Origin: Acidiflorens sp963847715
Lineage (GTDB): Bacteria > Acidobacteriota > Terriglobia > Terriglobales > Acidobacteriaceae
Direction: 5' to 3'
DNA: 64,000 nt
Assembly (NCBI GenBank): GCA_963847715.1
Contig: CAWKAZ010000012.1
Location: 248,001 to 312,000 of the forward strand
Below are positions 23,437-32,230 of this stretch, in pieces. The translations under genes were made by a program, and so were the position numbers. The notes under the pieces are model-generated. The model was not told the DNA's origin and searched no databases. It saw only the letters and a program-made list of their open reading frames with translations. Each line of letters opens with the position of its first letter. The first letter of the stretch is position 1.

Positions 23437-24210
23437 ATGCTATTGGACGATAAACATTATCGGGGTCGTATCACCAAGCGCACCGACTTTGCGCCGGATC
23501 TCTGGATGGTCCGGGTCGATCCTGGGGCAGAATTTACTTTCGCGGCGGGTCAATACGCCACACTGGGAGTGGAAAAGGACACGCGACGGCTGGAGCGTCC
23601 TTACTCGATTGCGTCTTCTCCCTATGAAAAGGAGCTGGAGTTCTTTTTCGAACTAGTGCCGAACGGCGAGACTACGCCACCGCTCTATGACCTGCAGATG
23701 GGGGATGAAGTACTGGTGCGCAAGTCTGCTAAAGGACGTTTTACCCTCGATACCGCGCAGCCGCAACGCACCAATCACCTCATGGTGAGCACAGTCACTG
23801 GAGTCGCTCCGTTCGTCAGCTATGTGCGAACGCTGTTTAGGGACAGGAAAGACGGCAGGTTCTCAGGCGATCACAAATTGTATCTGCTGCATGGCGCGAG
23901 CCGGTCGTGGGAATTTGGTTATCGCGAGGAACTGGAAAACATTGCGAAACAAACGCCGTGGTTCCAGTGCGTGTTTACGGTGAGCCGTCCGTGGGACGAC
24001 GAGAATTGGCGGGGCGAAGTTGGGCGTGTCGACGAATTGATCCGCAAGTATGCCGACCAGTGGGGATGTGGCGCGGCGAACACCGTCGGGTATCTGTGCG
24101 GGCATCCGGAGATGGTCGAGCACAGCAAGGGCATTCTGAAGCGTATTGGATTTACGAAAGAGAATTTGCGGGAAGAGGTTTATTGGGTGCCGGCGAAGGC
24201 GGGCGCGTAG
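23437..24210 (+). CDS. ferredoxin/flavodoxin-NADP reductase-like protein
   Basis: 257 residues, the usual length of bacterial Fpr. FAD-binding 'RRLERPYSIASSPYEKELEF', NADP-binding 'VSTVTGVAPFVSYVRTLF' and 'GYLCGHPEMVEHSKGIL' are characteristic. The C-terminus 'REEVYWVPAKAGA' is extended beyond the FAD-stacking aromatic. It would move electrons between NADPH and ferredoxin or flavodoxin. AAGGA lies 6 bases before the ATG. No partner ferredoxin is adjacent. Confidence 0.9.
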   Translation: MLLDDKHYRGRITKRTDFAPDLWMVRVDPGAEFTFAAGQYATLGVEKDTRRLERPYSIASSPYEKELEFFFELVPNGETTPPLYDLQMGDEVLVRKSAKGRFTLDTAQPQRTNHLMVSTVTGVAPFVSYVRTLFRDRKDGRFSGDHKLYLLHGASRSWEFGYREELENIAKQTPWFQCVFTVSRPWDDENWRGEVGRVDELIRKYADQWGCGAANTVGYLCGHPEMVEHSKGILKRIGFTKENLREEVYWVPAKAGA

Positions 24211-24275
24211 GGCGACCACGCGCCGCCGCGGCAAGCCGCGTCTCTACGAGGAGACTATGGCACAGCGTGGTTCGT

Positions 24276-25787
24276 TCAGTGTCCGATGGCGTCGAGCACG
24301 GCCTTGTTGATGGCGTAGGCTGTGCCATCGCTGCCAATCGCGGTTGGCGTGTACGCCTCGCCGACGCCGGTTGAAAGGGTAATCACCTCCGACAACGTGT
24401 TCGACGTGAGGTCCCACCGGTAGAGGTTTCCATCTTCGCTATTGGCGAGAACCGACTTGGTGAAGGGATCGATCGCAGCGGTGTTGATGCACCACTCCTT
24501 TACTCCTCCCGGGTAATTCGGATCAGGCGTGACGCCGAGAATTGTGATGACCTCTTTCATGACCAGCGTTGCGGGAATGATGGGGTCTTTTTCGGTGGCG
24601 TTCGGGTCGAGGATGGCAATGCGATTGTGCCCATCACCTGTGCCAACGCCGCCGTAGTTGTTGTATTTCGTCATCAAGAGGTAGCTGGAGCTGCCGTGAT
24701 AGCTGGAGACCACGGAGGCGGGCACGATGGAAGCCGTGTCGTCCCAGCCGAAGCTGCCGGGAGTTTTCGTCTTCGACAGGTCGCTGTTGAAGTGCAGCAG
24801 CCAGCCGCGGTCATTGTGATTGGGAAACGGATTCTCCAACACTCCGAAGTAAACGTCGCCGTCGGGACCTACCGTTGGAGTGGCGGAACTGCAGTCGCAG
24901 AGATCCGCATCCAATCCTGACGAGGGATCGGTCAAACGAACGCGATGCACGAGCGCAAGTGTGGTGCTTTTCAGAGCCAGCAAGTATCCGGCGCCTCCAT
25001 CGTCGACCGCGACGTATAGAAGGGTGCCATCGGGAGAGAGCGCGGGCGCTGCACCGATCGCGACCTGGGTCATAGATGGATCTCCGCTGGCGGTGGCGGC
25101 GGAAACAAACGTTCCTGCGCCGTCGGGAGCGATACGCGCCAAGCCGCTTTGCAGGTTCAGCGGAGTAGCGCCAAGAACGAGGAATCCAAAGTAGAGGTTC
25201 CCATTCGCGTCGGTAGTGAGCGGAGTGTCGATCTGTATGTTCTGCGCGTAAGCGGTCGGATCCTTCTGATAGTTCTTCACCCCATAAAAATATAGGTGCG
25301 CGATTGCCCCTTTGGCTTGATCGGGATTCTGTCGCGCGATCACTCGCCCGGCAACGTCGGGGACAAAAAGCTGGCTGCCGAAAATCGTGGGTCCCAGTCC
25401 GGGGAAGAAGCTTGCGCTTGGAGCCACGTATTTTGTGTTGAGCGTGTAGAGGCGCTTGCCAGTTGCACCGTTGTGAGCTTCTACGCGGAAGCTGTCGGCG
25501 CCTGTCTTCACCGGTACGAGCACCGTATTGGCCGCGGTGATCAGGGGCGAACCATAGTGAATCAAGATTTCGCCTTGCGGAGGAGCCAAGTCGACGGGCA
25601 CGTGCCAGTGAATTTTGCTTAACGGTTGGGACTGAACCGTGGAGAGCGCCGTGTGTTGCTCATCGTGTGAGTGCGTGAGCCATCCGCCGGTTTGGGCAGA
25701 CATCTTCGGCTGCATTGTGGCTGCGGCAGCGGCCATGCAAAACAGGAAGAGAACCACTCGATACGGCGCAGTGCTTGCTCGTTTCAT
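24276..25787 (-). CDS. secreted beta-propeller (PQQ-like repeat) protein
   Basis: 503 residues with a signal peptide ('VVLFLFCMAAAAATMQPKMSAQ'). Repeated blades follow the PQQ/WD-like style: 'GSPLITAANTVLVPVKTGAD', 'VEAHNGATGKRLYTLNTKYV', 'DGTLLYVAVDDGGAGYLLAL', 'GPDGDVYFGVLE' and 'ANSEDGNLYRWDLTSNTLS'. No PQQ-binding catalytic residues are evident, so it is more likely a structural or binding propeller than a dehydrogenase. It stands alone, convergent with the reductase gene. Confidence 0.7.
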   Translation of the reverse strand: MKRASTAPYRVVLFLFCMAAAAATMQPKMSAQTGGWLTHSHDEQHTALSTVQSQPLSKIHWHVPVDLAPPQGEILIHYGSPLITAANTVLVPVKTGADSFRVEAHNGATGKRLYTLNTKYVAPSASFFPGLGPTIFGSQLFVPDVAGRVIARQNPDQAKGAIAHLYFYGVKNYQKDPTAYAQNIQIDTPLTTDANGNLYFGFLVLGATPLNLQSGLARIAPDGAGTFVSAATASGDPSMTQVAIGAAPALSPDGTLLYVAVDDGGAGYLLALKSTTLALVHRVRLTDPSSGLDADLCDCSSATPTVGPDGDVYFGVLENPFPNHNDRGWLLHFNSDLSKTKTPGSFGWDDTASIVPASVVSSYHGSSSYLLMTKYNNYGGVGTGDGHNRIAILDPNATEKDPIIPATLVMKEVITILGVTPDPNYPGGVKEWCINTAAIDPFTKSVLANSEDGNLYRWDLTSNTLSEVITLSTGVGEAYTPTAIGSDGTAYAINKAVLDAIGH

Positions 25788-25946
25788 TCGTACTACCTCA
25801 TGGTGCCGCTGTGCACGCGGGAATGGGGTCGCTATGACTTGGACGGCAGAGTAGCAGCCCGTCCTTGCAGAGTTGTCAACGGAAGGTAAAAAAGCGGCGT
25901 TGGATATCGGGCGAGAGCGTTATGTCTAGGCACGCTCGGGTGAGCA

Positions 25947-26270
25947 TCATTCTTGTTCCGCCGGCGCGAAGAAAACGAGGACTTCGAGTTCTTCTTCGAT
26001 GTCATAGAAGCGGTGTTCAAGTTCCGCCTCGACAAAAATTATGGAACCGGACTGGACGCTGGAATGGTTGGAGTCGATTTGCATGCGGGCCCGACCGCGG
26101 ATTACGTAGTACATCTCATCTTCGTGGTGCGGTTTCTGGGGGTCGGTGCCGTCTTTTGGCAGGATGTAGATACCGGCGCTCATCGCAGGGACGCGGAGGA
26201 ATTCGAAGTAGGCCTTGGCTCTTTCTCCTCGTTTATCGGCCAAGTCGTCGATGTGGAAGAGATTCGCCAT
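25947..26270 (-). CDS. small cupin-domain protein
   Basis: 107 residues of a single cupin barrel. Motif 1 is in 'QKPHHEDEMYYVIRGRARMQ' with His-His and Glu metal ligands, and motif 2 in 'GSIIFVEAELEHRFYDIEEE' with the last His. No signal peptide. Stand-alone cupins of this kind serve as isomerases, dioxygenases or sensors; the sequence does not decide. It follows the TetR gene's repeat and may not share its transcript. Confidence 0.85.
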   Translation of the reverse strand: MANLFHIDDLADKRGERAKAYFEFLRVPAMSAGIYILPKDGTDPQKPHHEDEMYYVIRGRARMQIDSNHSSVQSGSIIFVEAELEHRFYDIEEELEVLVFFAPAEQE

Positions 26271-26276
26271 AAGACC

Positions 26277-26353
26277 GTTCTCTGTTCTCGGTTCTCACTA
26301 AAACGACGGGGAAGCGTCCTCACTGGGAACTCGGAACTGAGAACTGAGAACTA
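26277..26353. repeat. heptamer-built inverted repeat (GTTCTCN units)
   Basis: GTTCTCT/GTTCTCG/GTTCTCA units on the left and GGAACTC/GGAACTGA/GAACTGA units on the right form a long imperfect hairpin between the TetR and cupin genes. Confidence 0.65.
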
Positions 26354-26357
26354 AGAG

Positions 26358-26972
26358 CTAGCCGATTGCTCCGCGAAAGAAGATGTCGGTGTATTGCTGC
26401 ACCAGCGCATCGCCGGTTAGCGGGCCGTCGGGCTTATACCACTGGTAGATCCAGTTGATCATGCCGACTAGGGCAAAGGCGGCAGCGCGCGGCGTAACTG
26501 TGGCCGGAGAATTGCGTTTGCGCTGGACGTCGGCTACGAGATTCTCGACAAAGTGGACGTAATCTTTCTTGCGTCCGTTGATCTTGCGGCGAAGAGCAGG
26601 CGGCAGGGGATGATTCTCGTGCAGCATGACCGTGATCTCGCGGTCTTCAGGGCTGAGCACGACCTGAATGTGGAGCCGGATCAGCGTTCGCAGGCGTTCT
26701 TCGGTTCCGGCGGCGGTGGAACTGTCGATGCGCCGGACCACGTTGATCACACGATCTTCGGTGATCTGCATCGCGTGCGACATGATGTGGAAGAGGATCT
26801 CGTCTTTGGACTGAAAGTGGTGATAGAGGCCGCCTTTGGAGAGTTTGAGCGCGGCCGCGACATCATTCATTGAGGTGGCATCATAACCTTGCTGCTGAAA
26901 CAGGCGGGCTGCGGTGCGCAGGATTTCCTGGCGCGGTTCCTGACGAGGCTCAATGGTCGCTTCGCGAAGCAT
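26358..26972 (-). CDS. TetR-family transcriptional regulator
   Basis: 204 residues. The helix-turn-helix is in 'FQQQGYDATSMNDVAAALKL' and 'SKGGLYHHFQSKDEILFHIM', typical of TetR proteins; the remaining helical domain would bind a ligand. It lies 37 bases downstream of an ABC-2 exporter pair on the same strand, the common layout for a TetR repressor governing a drug or lipid exporter. The ligand is unknown. Confidence 0.92.
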   Translation of the reverse strand: MLREATIEPRQEPRQEILRTAARLFQQQGYDATSMNDVAAALKLSKGGLYHHFQSKDEILFHIMSHAMQITEDRVINVVRRIDSSTAAGTEERLRTLIRLHIQVVLSPEDREITVMLHENHPLPPALRRKINGRKKDYVHFVENLVADVQRKRNSPATVTPRAAAFALVGMINWIYQWYKPDGPLTGDALVQQYTDIFFRGAIG

Positions 26973-27009
26973 TCGTTAGATGGTATCGCGGAAAGGGGCT
27001 TCCGGCCAT

Positions 27010-28309
27010 TCACTCGGTTCCCCAGCGGAATCGCATCACTGCGACCGCGCCGAAGAGCAGCGTGAAGAATAACAAAACACCGATGGGCGCAACGGCCGCC
27101 GAGAATCCCAAACCGCGCCAAGTCATGCTGTCCAGACCATCCATTGCCCAGCGAGTTGGGACGATGACGGTCAGTTTCTGGAGCCATGCCGGAAAGACGA
27201 AAGTCGGCACCCATGCGCCGCCGAGCATGACCATGAAGAGCGTGGCCATGATGGAGTAGCCGCGCGTTGCCTCGACGGTCTCACCGAGCGCGGCGATCAT
27301 GAGGCCGAAGGCGGCGGTCATCAGGGAGAAGGCAGCGCAGATTCCGACGAAGCCGGGGAAGCTGCCGAGGATGCGGACTCCGAAGACGACACGGGCGAAA
27401 CTGAAGAGTACGAGCAGAATGAAACCAGCCATCAGGGAGGCGCTCACAGTGCGGCTGCCGAGGAGCATGGTGCGGGAAAGCGGCGCGGCGCGAAGGCGCT
27501 GCCAGAGGCCGGTCTGGCGGAGCATCAGCAGCGCGATGCCGACGTCGAGGCCCATGAAGAGGATGAACTGAATGCCCATGCCTCCGAAGGAATGCGCGTA
27601 GCCGTTGTAAGCGACGTTGTTGCCCGAGGTGATTGCTTCCTCCTGCGTTTGATAGGGCATCGTCAAGCCGCCGGAAACCGGTATTTGGCCAGCTGCGGCT
27701 TCGCGGTCTCGCTGTGCGTTCAATTCGTTTACGTTGCCCAGCAGGTCGTGCAGGGCTTTCCGCTCTCCCGGCGGAATTTGTGGGTTGTTCTCGACTTGTG
27801 TAAGAGACTCGTTGACGACCTCGCGTCCGCTGTTGCCGTTGAACATCTCCTTGCTGACGGTTTGCATGACCGCGCCAGTCAGCATGCCTTTGAGCATGCC
27901 GAGTTCAATGCTGCGGGAAGGGTCGTAGAGCACGCCGAGGTCCGGTTTGTTGGCACCGGTAAAGAGCGCGCGTCCGGCGTCGCGACCGAAGTCTTTCGGA
28001 ATGATGATTGCTGCTGCCGCTTTCCCCTTGCGCACCGTTTCGCGCGCGATGTCTAGAGGGGACGGCTTCACATCGAGCGACTTGTTATCGGCGAGACTGG
28101 TGATCAGGCCGCGCGAGATGTCGCTCGCGTCCTGGTCGATCACCAGCACGTGTACTCTGCTGGTCTCGGCGTTGCCGCCTTGGCCGCCGAAGAGGTAGCC
28201 GAAGAAGGCGGCCAACACGATCGGCACCAGGATTCCAACCACCACAGCTCGGCGGTCGTTGAAGAACAGTTTGAGATCTTTTCGAACCAGAGCCAGGAAT
28301 GGGAATCAT
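27010..28309 (-). CDS. ABC-2 type exporter permease, frameshifted near its start
   Basis: About 430 residues if repaired. Six membrane segments and the ABC2_membrane pattern ('RAAPLSRTMLLGSRTVSASLM', then 'LGGAWVPTFVFPAWLQKLTV') mark a DrrB/YhhJ-like permease with a large extracytoplasmic loop after helix 1. The uninterrupted frame begins only at a GTG at 28245, losing the start of helix 1. Reading upstream gives 'FLALVRKDLKLFFNDRRAVV', and the ATG that overlaps the ATPase stop (TAATG, 28309) is in a different phase. Removing one C from the CCC at 28301-28303 gives a seamless start 'MIPFLALVRKDLKLFFNDRR'. So either a one-base insertion has disabled it or the base is an assembly error. Confidence 0.8.
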
Positions 28310-29241
28310 TATGCGTCTCGAAGGCTCCTTCCGGTGAGAGTAAGGAAGACGGTCTCCAGATCGGGCTGCTCGCTGGCGACTTGGTGATAGGAATGCCCGT
28401 TTTCGGACAGCCAGCGAAGGACATCGGGCGCGCCTCGGGAAAGATCGTGAACTCCGACGCGGAGGGTGCTTTGGGTCAACGTGACCGATTTGACTTCTGG
28501 GAGCGTCAGCATCTGTTCGGGCTTGAACCCGTCTGGCGCGTCGAGTTCAACGGCAATCACGTTGGTGACGGGCAATAGCTTGTGGAGTCCCTGTAGTGTG
28601 TCGTCGGCAATCACTTTACCGTGATCGATGATGACGATGCGGTCGCAGAGGCGCTCGGCTTCTTCCATATAGTGCGTGGTGTAGATGAGAGTCTTGCCGA
28701 GCTTCTTGAGGGATTCGAGGTTGTCGAAGATGGCGTTGCGGCTTTGTGGGTCGACTCCGACGGTCGGCTCATCGAGAAGCAGGATCTGTGGATCGTGAAG
28801 CAGAGCCGCGGCGAGGTTGAGGCGGCGCTTCATGCCTCCGCTAAAGGTTTTCACTTTGTCAGAGGCGCGATCGGCGAGACCGACGAGATTGAGAGCGGCG
28901 TCGATCGCTTGTTTCGCTTTCGTGCCCGCGATGGAATACAGGGCGGCGAAGAAAGTCAGGTTATCGCGGGCGGAGAGCTGGTCGTAGAGAGCCATGTCTT
29001 GCGGGACGAGACCGATCTTCAGCTTGACGGGATCGGTATCGCTTTTGACTTGCTTGCCTTCGATGAGGACTTCCCCTGAATCGGGGTTCAACAATCCGGC
29101 GATGATGGAGACAGTGGTTGTCTTGCCGGCGCCGTTCGGGCCGAGGAGGCCGATAGTTTTTCCGGCGTCGGCGCGGAATGTTACGCCGTTCACGGCTACG
29201 AGTTTGCCGTAGCTTTTTGTGAGGCCGTTGACTTCCAGCAT
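28309..29241 (-). CDS. ABC exporter ATP-binding protein (DrrA/CcmA-like)
   Basis: 310 residues from ATG 29241 ('MLEVNGLTKSYGKLVAVNGV'). Walker A 'GLLGPNGAGKTTTVS', signature 'FSGGMKRRLNLAAALLHD', Walker B 'ILLLDEPTVGVDP' and the H-loop in 'LIYTTHYMEEAERLCD' are intact. The C-terminal extension (about residues 220-310) is typical of DrrA-type exporters. It is coupled to the permease by TAATG. Together with the TetR gene it forms a likely drug or lipid efflux operon, which the permease frameshift may have broken. Confidence 0.93.
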   Translation of the reverse strand: MLEVNGLTKSYGKLVAVNGVTFRADAGKTIGLLGPNGAGKTTTVSIIAGLLNPDSGEVLIEGKQVKSDTDPVKLKIGLVPQDMALYDQLSARDNLTFFAALYSIAGTKAKQAIDAALNLVGLADRASDKVKTFSGGMKRRLNLAAALLHDPQILLLDEPTVGVDPQSRNAIFDNLESLKKLGKTLIYTTHYMEEAERLCDRIVIIDHGKVIADDTLQGLHKLLPVTNVIAVELDAPDGFKPEQMLTLPEVKSVTLTQSTLRVGVHDLSRGAPDVLRWLSENGHSYHQVASEQPDLETVFLTLTGRSLRDA

Positions 29242-29344
29242 GGGAAGGCAGTTTACCACTGCAGTGTTTCAGGTTGATGAGCACTAGACCGCTTCCTGCA
29301 GGTTGCGGGAAAAACTCCGTCGGATGAAGGAAAAGTGATCACCA

Positions 29345-29396
29345 GGGCTGAAGCCCTCAGAGGTTCGAGGCGATTTACGCGGCCCTGAAGGGCCGC
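29345..29396. repeat. double-hairpin element, copy H
   Basis: GGGC-TGAA-GCCC (29345-29356) and GCGGCCC-TGAA-GGGCCGC (29379-29396). Upstream it shares ACTCCGTCGGA (29316) with copy B near 40269, so the conserved block is longer than the hairpins alone. Confidence 0.75.
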
Positions 29397-29448
29397 TCTT
29401 TCACCGTGGTGCATGCAGCCGAGTGTTGTCCGGCTGCTAGACGAAGGG

Positions 29449-30150
29449 CTAGCTTTTGTGCGTGCGCCTCTTGCTATCGATCGAGGTGATTTTGGCGGCG
29501 GCTTCGGCGGAGGTAGCTTCTCCACTGCCCAACCGCAATTGCGGTCGGGGAAGAAGATAGCGGGCGAGCACGGCTTGTCGCAGGCCTTCGTAGAAACGCG
29601 GGTCTTCGTGAGCTTCGAAACGAACTTTTCGCAGAGGATCGATGTGTGCGTGGGCGGGCGCAGGGATTGCGCTGTGCAGGCGCTGAATGCGGGCAGCGGC
29701 TTTATCGACGACGCGGAGCAGTTCGGCTCCGATTTCCGGAGCGCGGTCTTTTCGCAGACGCTGCTTGGCCTTGTCGGCGGAAAACCAGCTCGGATGCCGA
29801 TTCGATTCCTGCGGGCGTTCGAGACGTGAAACCTCGCAGAGATGAGCGGAGACTGCTGGTTCCTCTTTTGTGGGAGATTGCGCGGACTTGCGGCGGTAAT
29901 AGCGAGTGAATGCAATCTTCTCGATACGTCCGTGAACGCCAGCTTCTTCAAAAGCTTCGAGAGCGGCTGATTCGGCGTGAGTGCGGCCGGGTTCTACTCC
30001 ACCTTTGGGGAAGATCCAACGTCCGCCGCTGGTCTGCACCAGGAGAAATTCTAGATGGCTGCCGCGGATGCGGTAGCAAACGGCGGCGACCTGCTGGCGG
30101 TGCGTTTTCGTCCGGGAGACTCTTGCTGCGGAACCTGTTCCCATCGCCAT
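29449..30150 (-). CDS. Nudix hydrolase
   Basis: 233 residues. The Nudix box is in 'GGVEPGRTHAESAALEAFEE' followed by AGV, with the usual Arg of REUxEE replaced (EAFEEAG), as in diadenosine/diphosphoinositol polyphosphate hydrolases. 'GGRWIFPKGGVEPG' before the box also fits that subgroup. The C-terminal 110 residues are basic and unusual. It would hydrolyse a nucleoside diphosphate-linked or polyphosphorylated compound. Start at 30150; the second codon area 'MAMGTG' offers an alternative ATG 6 bases later. Confidence 0.85.
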   Translation of the reverse strand: MAMGTGSAARVSRTKTHRQQVAAVCYRIRGSHLEFLLVQTSGGRWIFPKGGVEPGRTHAESAALEAFEEAGVHGRIEKIAFTRYYRRKSAQSPTKEEPAVSAHLCEVSRLERPQESNRHPSWFSADKAKQRLRKDRAPEIGAELLRVVDKAAARIQRLHSAIPAPAHAHIDPLRKVRFEAHEDPRFYEGLRQAVLARYLLPRPQLRLGSGEATSAEAAAKITSIDSKRRTHKS

Positions 30151-30212
30151 TAGAGTGCGTGATGCGGTCGGCTTTTGACTAGAGCACAGGTTGGTTCCGG
30201 CTCGTTCCCTCA

Positions 30213-30265
30213 GCGGCTAAAGCCGCGTCAGAAGGAGGCGCATAATCGCAGCGCTGAAGCGCTGC
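30213..30265. repeat. double-hairpin element, copy F
   Basis: GCGGC-TAAA-GCCGC (30213-30226) and GCAGCGC-TGAA-GCGCTGC (30248-30265), tail GCCACCCAAAATC. Nearly identical to copy G at 50043-50095 and unlike copies A-E in stem sequence. Confidence 0.8.
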
Positions 30266-30356
30266 GCCACCCAAAATCAGAACACGGCGGTCCACATGGG
30301 AATCCTTCTGCATACTTGTGCCATCGGCAGCGAGTTGGAGAAAGTAGCGGTGTGCA

Positions 30357-30430
30357 AGAGTTCTCAGTTGTCAGTTTCAGTTATCAGCGAAATCAAAACC
30401 AACCGTCTTTGCTGACAACTGACGACGACC
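30357..30430. repeat. heptamer-built inverted repeat (GTTNTCA units)
   Basis: GTTCTCA, GTTGTCA, GTTTCA, GTTATCA on the left; CTGACAA, CTGACGA on the right. It lies between copy F and the small zinc-ribbon-like gene. Confidence 0.7.
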
Positions 30431-30454
30431 AACCTCTTGTGGGGATTCAACCGA

Positions 30455-30799
30455 TTGGACCACCTATATTGTCTTCGCTGTAATCGCGAGCTTGAGGCCG
30501 GACAAAAGTCCGTGGCGGTGTTCGTGTTCGCCCAGACGACGGGAGTGAAGCCGCGGCAGAAATCTCCCGCGCAGCGAATTTGTTTCTGTCCGCAGTGTTC
30601 GGTGTCGCTGGCGATGGGTCCGGCTCCTGAGGGAGCGCTCAATCTGGCGGCGTGGCAGATGATCCGCGAGATTGTTGGAGCTGATCCGGCATTGACCGAA
30701 GCTGCTTGGGAAAGCCTACACGGAGTTGAAGAAGGCTTACTTCCTGCGACTGGAACGACGGGGCCGCATTCGAGTCGCGGGTCGTATCTAGAGTTTTGA
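30455..30799 (+). CDS. small protein with zinc-ribbon-like cysteines
   Basis: 114 residues if begun at TTG 30455 (reading 'DHLYCLRCNRELEAG'); TTG 30437 is the alternative. C-x2-C near the N-terminus and 'RICFCPQC' about 40 residues later can form a treble-clef or ribbon zinc site. The rest is a helix 'LNLAAWQMIREIVGADP' and a loose tail. No family recognised. Start signals are weak, so the gene is likely but not certain. Confidence 0.5.
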   Translation: MDHLYCLRCNRELEAGQKSVAVFVFAQTTGVKPRQKSPAQRICFCPQCSVSLAMGPAPEGALNLAAWQMIREIVGADPALTEAAWESLHGVEEGLLPATGTTGPHSSRGSYLEF

Positions 30800-30825
30800 G
30801 ATCGGGCGCCGTTTGCCGATTCATA

Positions 30826-30849
30826 GGGGGTACCCCCCCTACCCCCCTC
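30826..30849. repeat. C-rich palindromic repeat GGGGGTACCCCC plus ACCCCCC
   Basis: A 12-bp palindrome (30826-30837) followed by a C-rich run. Downstream, to about 30945, degenerate copies of AAAGTCCT(G/C)A recur (30889, 30920). The gap 30800-30977 holds these repeats and no gene. Confidence 0.5.
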
Positions 30850-30977
30850 CCGGTCTATTGAAATCAAGACTTTAGGGACAAACTCCTGCAAAGTCCTGAG
30901 CGGATTGGGGTTAGAGGTAAAGTCCTCAAAAGTAAAGACTTAACCATCCGCCGAAACGCCGAGGGCGGAGGAGAAGT

Positions 30978-31091
30978 ATGAGACTGAGCCGCGTTTTATC
31001 CGTTGTCAAAGAATCAGAAGTTCGGCGCGGTGTGCGCTGCTTTCATGGTTGGGCGATGGCAGGGTTAAGTCAAGACCTCGAAAGAGGGTAA
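30978..31091 (+). CDS. possible small ORF (37 aa)
   Basis: GGAGGAG (30967-30973) precedes an ATG by 4 bases. The ORF reads 'MRLSRVLSVVKESEVRRGVR' and ends 'LSQDLERG'. It is basic, without a membrane helix. Support rests on the ribosome site only; it lies in a 389-bp gap that otherwise holds repeats. No function is proposed. Confidence 0.3.
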   Translation: MRLSRVLSVVKESEVRRGVRCFHGWAMAGLSQDLERG

Positions 31092-31194
31092 AGGTCAATG
31101 AGTGCTAACGCCTGTTTTCGTCAACTGAGCGATTTTTTTCGGGATTCCTAGTGACAATTTCACGTGGCCGGACGTTGGTAAACTGCTGTTGCAG

Positions 31195-31629
31195 ATGAAA
31201 TCCAATCTCGGGCTACAGAACTCCGTACTGATCAGTATGCGCTGGCGATGGCATTTGTCGCTTGGCAGGTTGCTGGGCTGGTTTGGTTATCATCGGTTTG
31301 CAGCAGATCATCTCCAATCGGCGATCGACCTTCGTCCCAAACACCTGCTGGCGTACTTCCTGCTCGGTTGGACCTATGGGAGACTCGGGTTGTACGAGAA
31401 AGCCATCTCCGTGTTCGACGCAGCACTTCAAATGTCCCCTAACCGAGCCTATCCCCACGCACACAAGGCGCTCTGTTGTTTCCACTTGGGGAGATATCAA
31501 GAAGCCGCGTTTGGCTTTGAACGCGCAGTCAGAATCGAACCGCGATATCGGACCCTGCCTTGGGTTGCGGACTCGTTAGCGCAGTGCTACTCGAATCCGG
31601 GCCATTCAACACCGTCCGAGAAACAGTGA
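31195..31629 (+). CDS. TPR-repeat protein
   Basis: 144 residues from ATG 31195 (TTG 31189 also in frame). Three tetratricopeptide units are visible: 'FAADHLQSAIDLRPKHLLAY', 'LGLYEKAISVFDAALQMSPN' and 'LGRYQEAAFGFERAVRIEPR'. No signal peptide. TPRs mediate protein contacts; the partner is unknown. It is isolated, with repeats on both sides. Confidence 0.75.
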   Translation: MKSNLGLQNSVLISMRWRWHLSLGRLLGWFGYHRFAADHLQSAIDLRPKHLLAYFLLGWTYGRLGLYEKAISVFDAALQMSPNRAYPHAHKALCCFHLGRYQEAAFGFERAVRIEPRYRTLPWVADSLAQCYSNPGHSTPSEKQ

Positions 31630-31712
31630 AACTCTTGCGGGTGGTGACTGAGGCGCCTCAGTTGATGTAACATCCCGATTTCACTCGCTAACACGACCGA
31701 GTGAACCCGTTG

Positions 31713-31937
31713 TCAGCTGCCGGTTCGCCACATTAAAAAAACAGTGAACCATAGGGCCATCCACACTCCGTAAAAGACCGAGTGAGCCCACGATTGGCGT
31801 GACCAGCCGAGAATGCCGTGGGAAACGTACCCGAAAAGCTGATCAAAGATTACCCAGAAGATGAGTAAGGCGGCGAAGCGGCGCAGCCTACTTTTGCCTA
31901 CCCAATTTGAAAATATCGCAATTCGACTGCCCGCCAT
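31713..31937 (-). CDS. small membrane protein, unknown
   Basis: 74 residues with two hydrophobic segments, 'FAALLIFWVIFDQLFGYVSH' and 'SVFYGVWMALWFTVFLMW', rich in Trp and Phe and unlike random coding. The ATG at 31937 follows GGGGAA. No family recognised and no partner adjacent. Confidence 0.5.
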   Translation of the reverse strand: MAGSRIAIFSNWVGKSRLRRFAALLIFWVIFDQLFGYVSHGILGWSRQSWAHSVFYGVWMALWFTVFLMWRTGS

Positions 31938-31949
31938 TTCCCCGGCAGT

Positions 31950-32029
31950 TTACACCTTTGGTGTAATGGTTGGCGAAAAATCCCGATTACACTCACAACC
32001 CTGCCCCCTGTGGGGGTTCTGAGTGTAAT
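31950..32029. repeat. palindromic repeat, apparent empty target of the IS110 element
   Basis: TTACACC-TTT-GGTGTAA (31950-31966), then a larger hairpin with ATTACACTCA (31986-31995) facing TGAGTGTAAT (32020-32029) around CCCCC-TGT-GGGGG. Positions 31970-31992 match 35688-35710 at 22 of 23 bases, the left flank of the IS110-family element, and TGCCCCCT beyond matches its right flank. The 293-bp gap to the next gene holds only this. Confidence 0.7.
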
Positions 32030-32230
32030 GGCCTGTTCTCGTAAGCGAACTGTTGTGCCGCAATAGAAGCCTAGTTTGAACCTCTCCCCCCACTTTAGGA
32101 GCCTGATGCAGAGATCACTTCGTCGGGTTCGCCGCAACGGGCGTTTGCCCCGGAGTTACGGTAATATCTCGCGTGACCATCGCGAGGAATTGCGGTATCC
32201 TTGCTCGACGCCGCAGGAGTGTAGAGAAAA

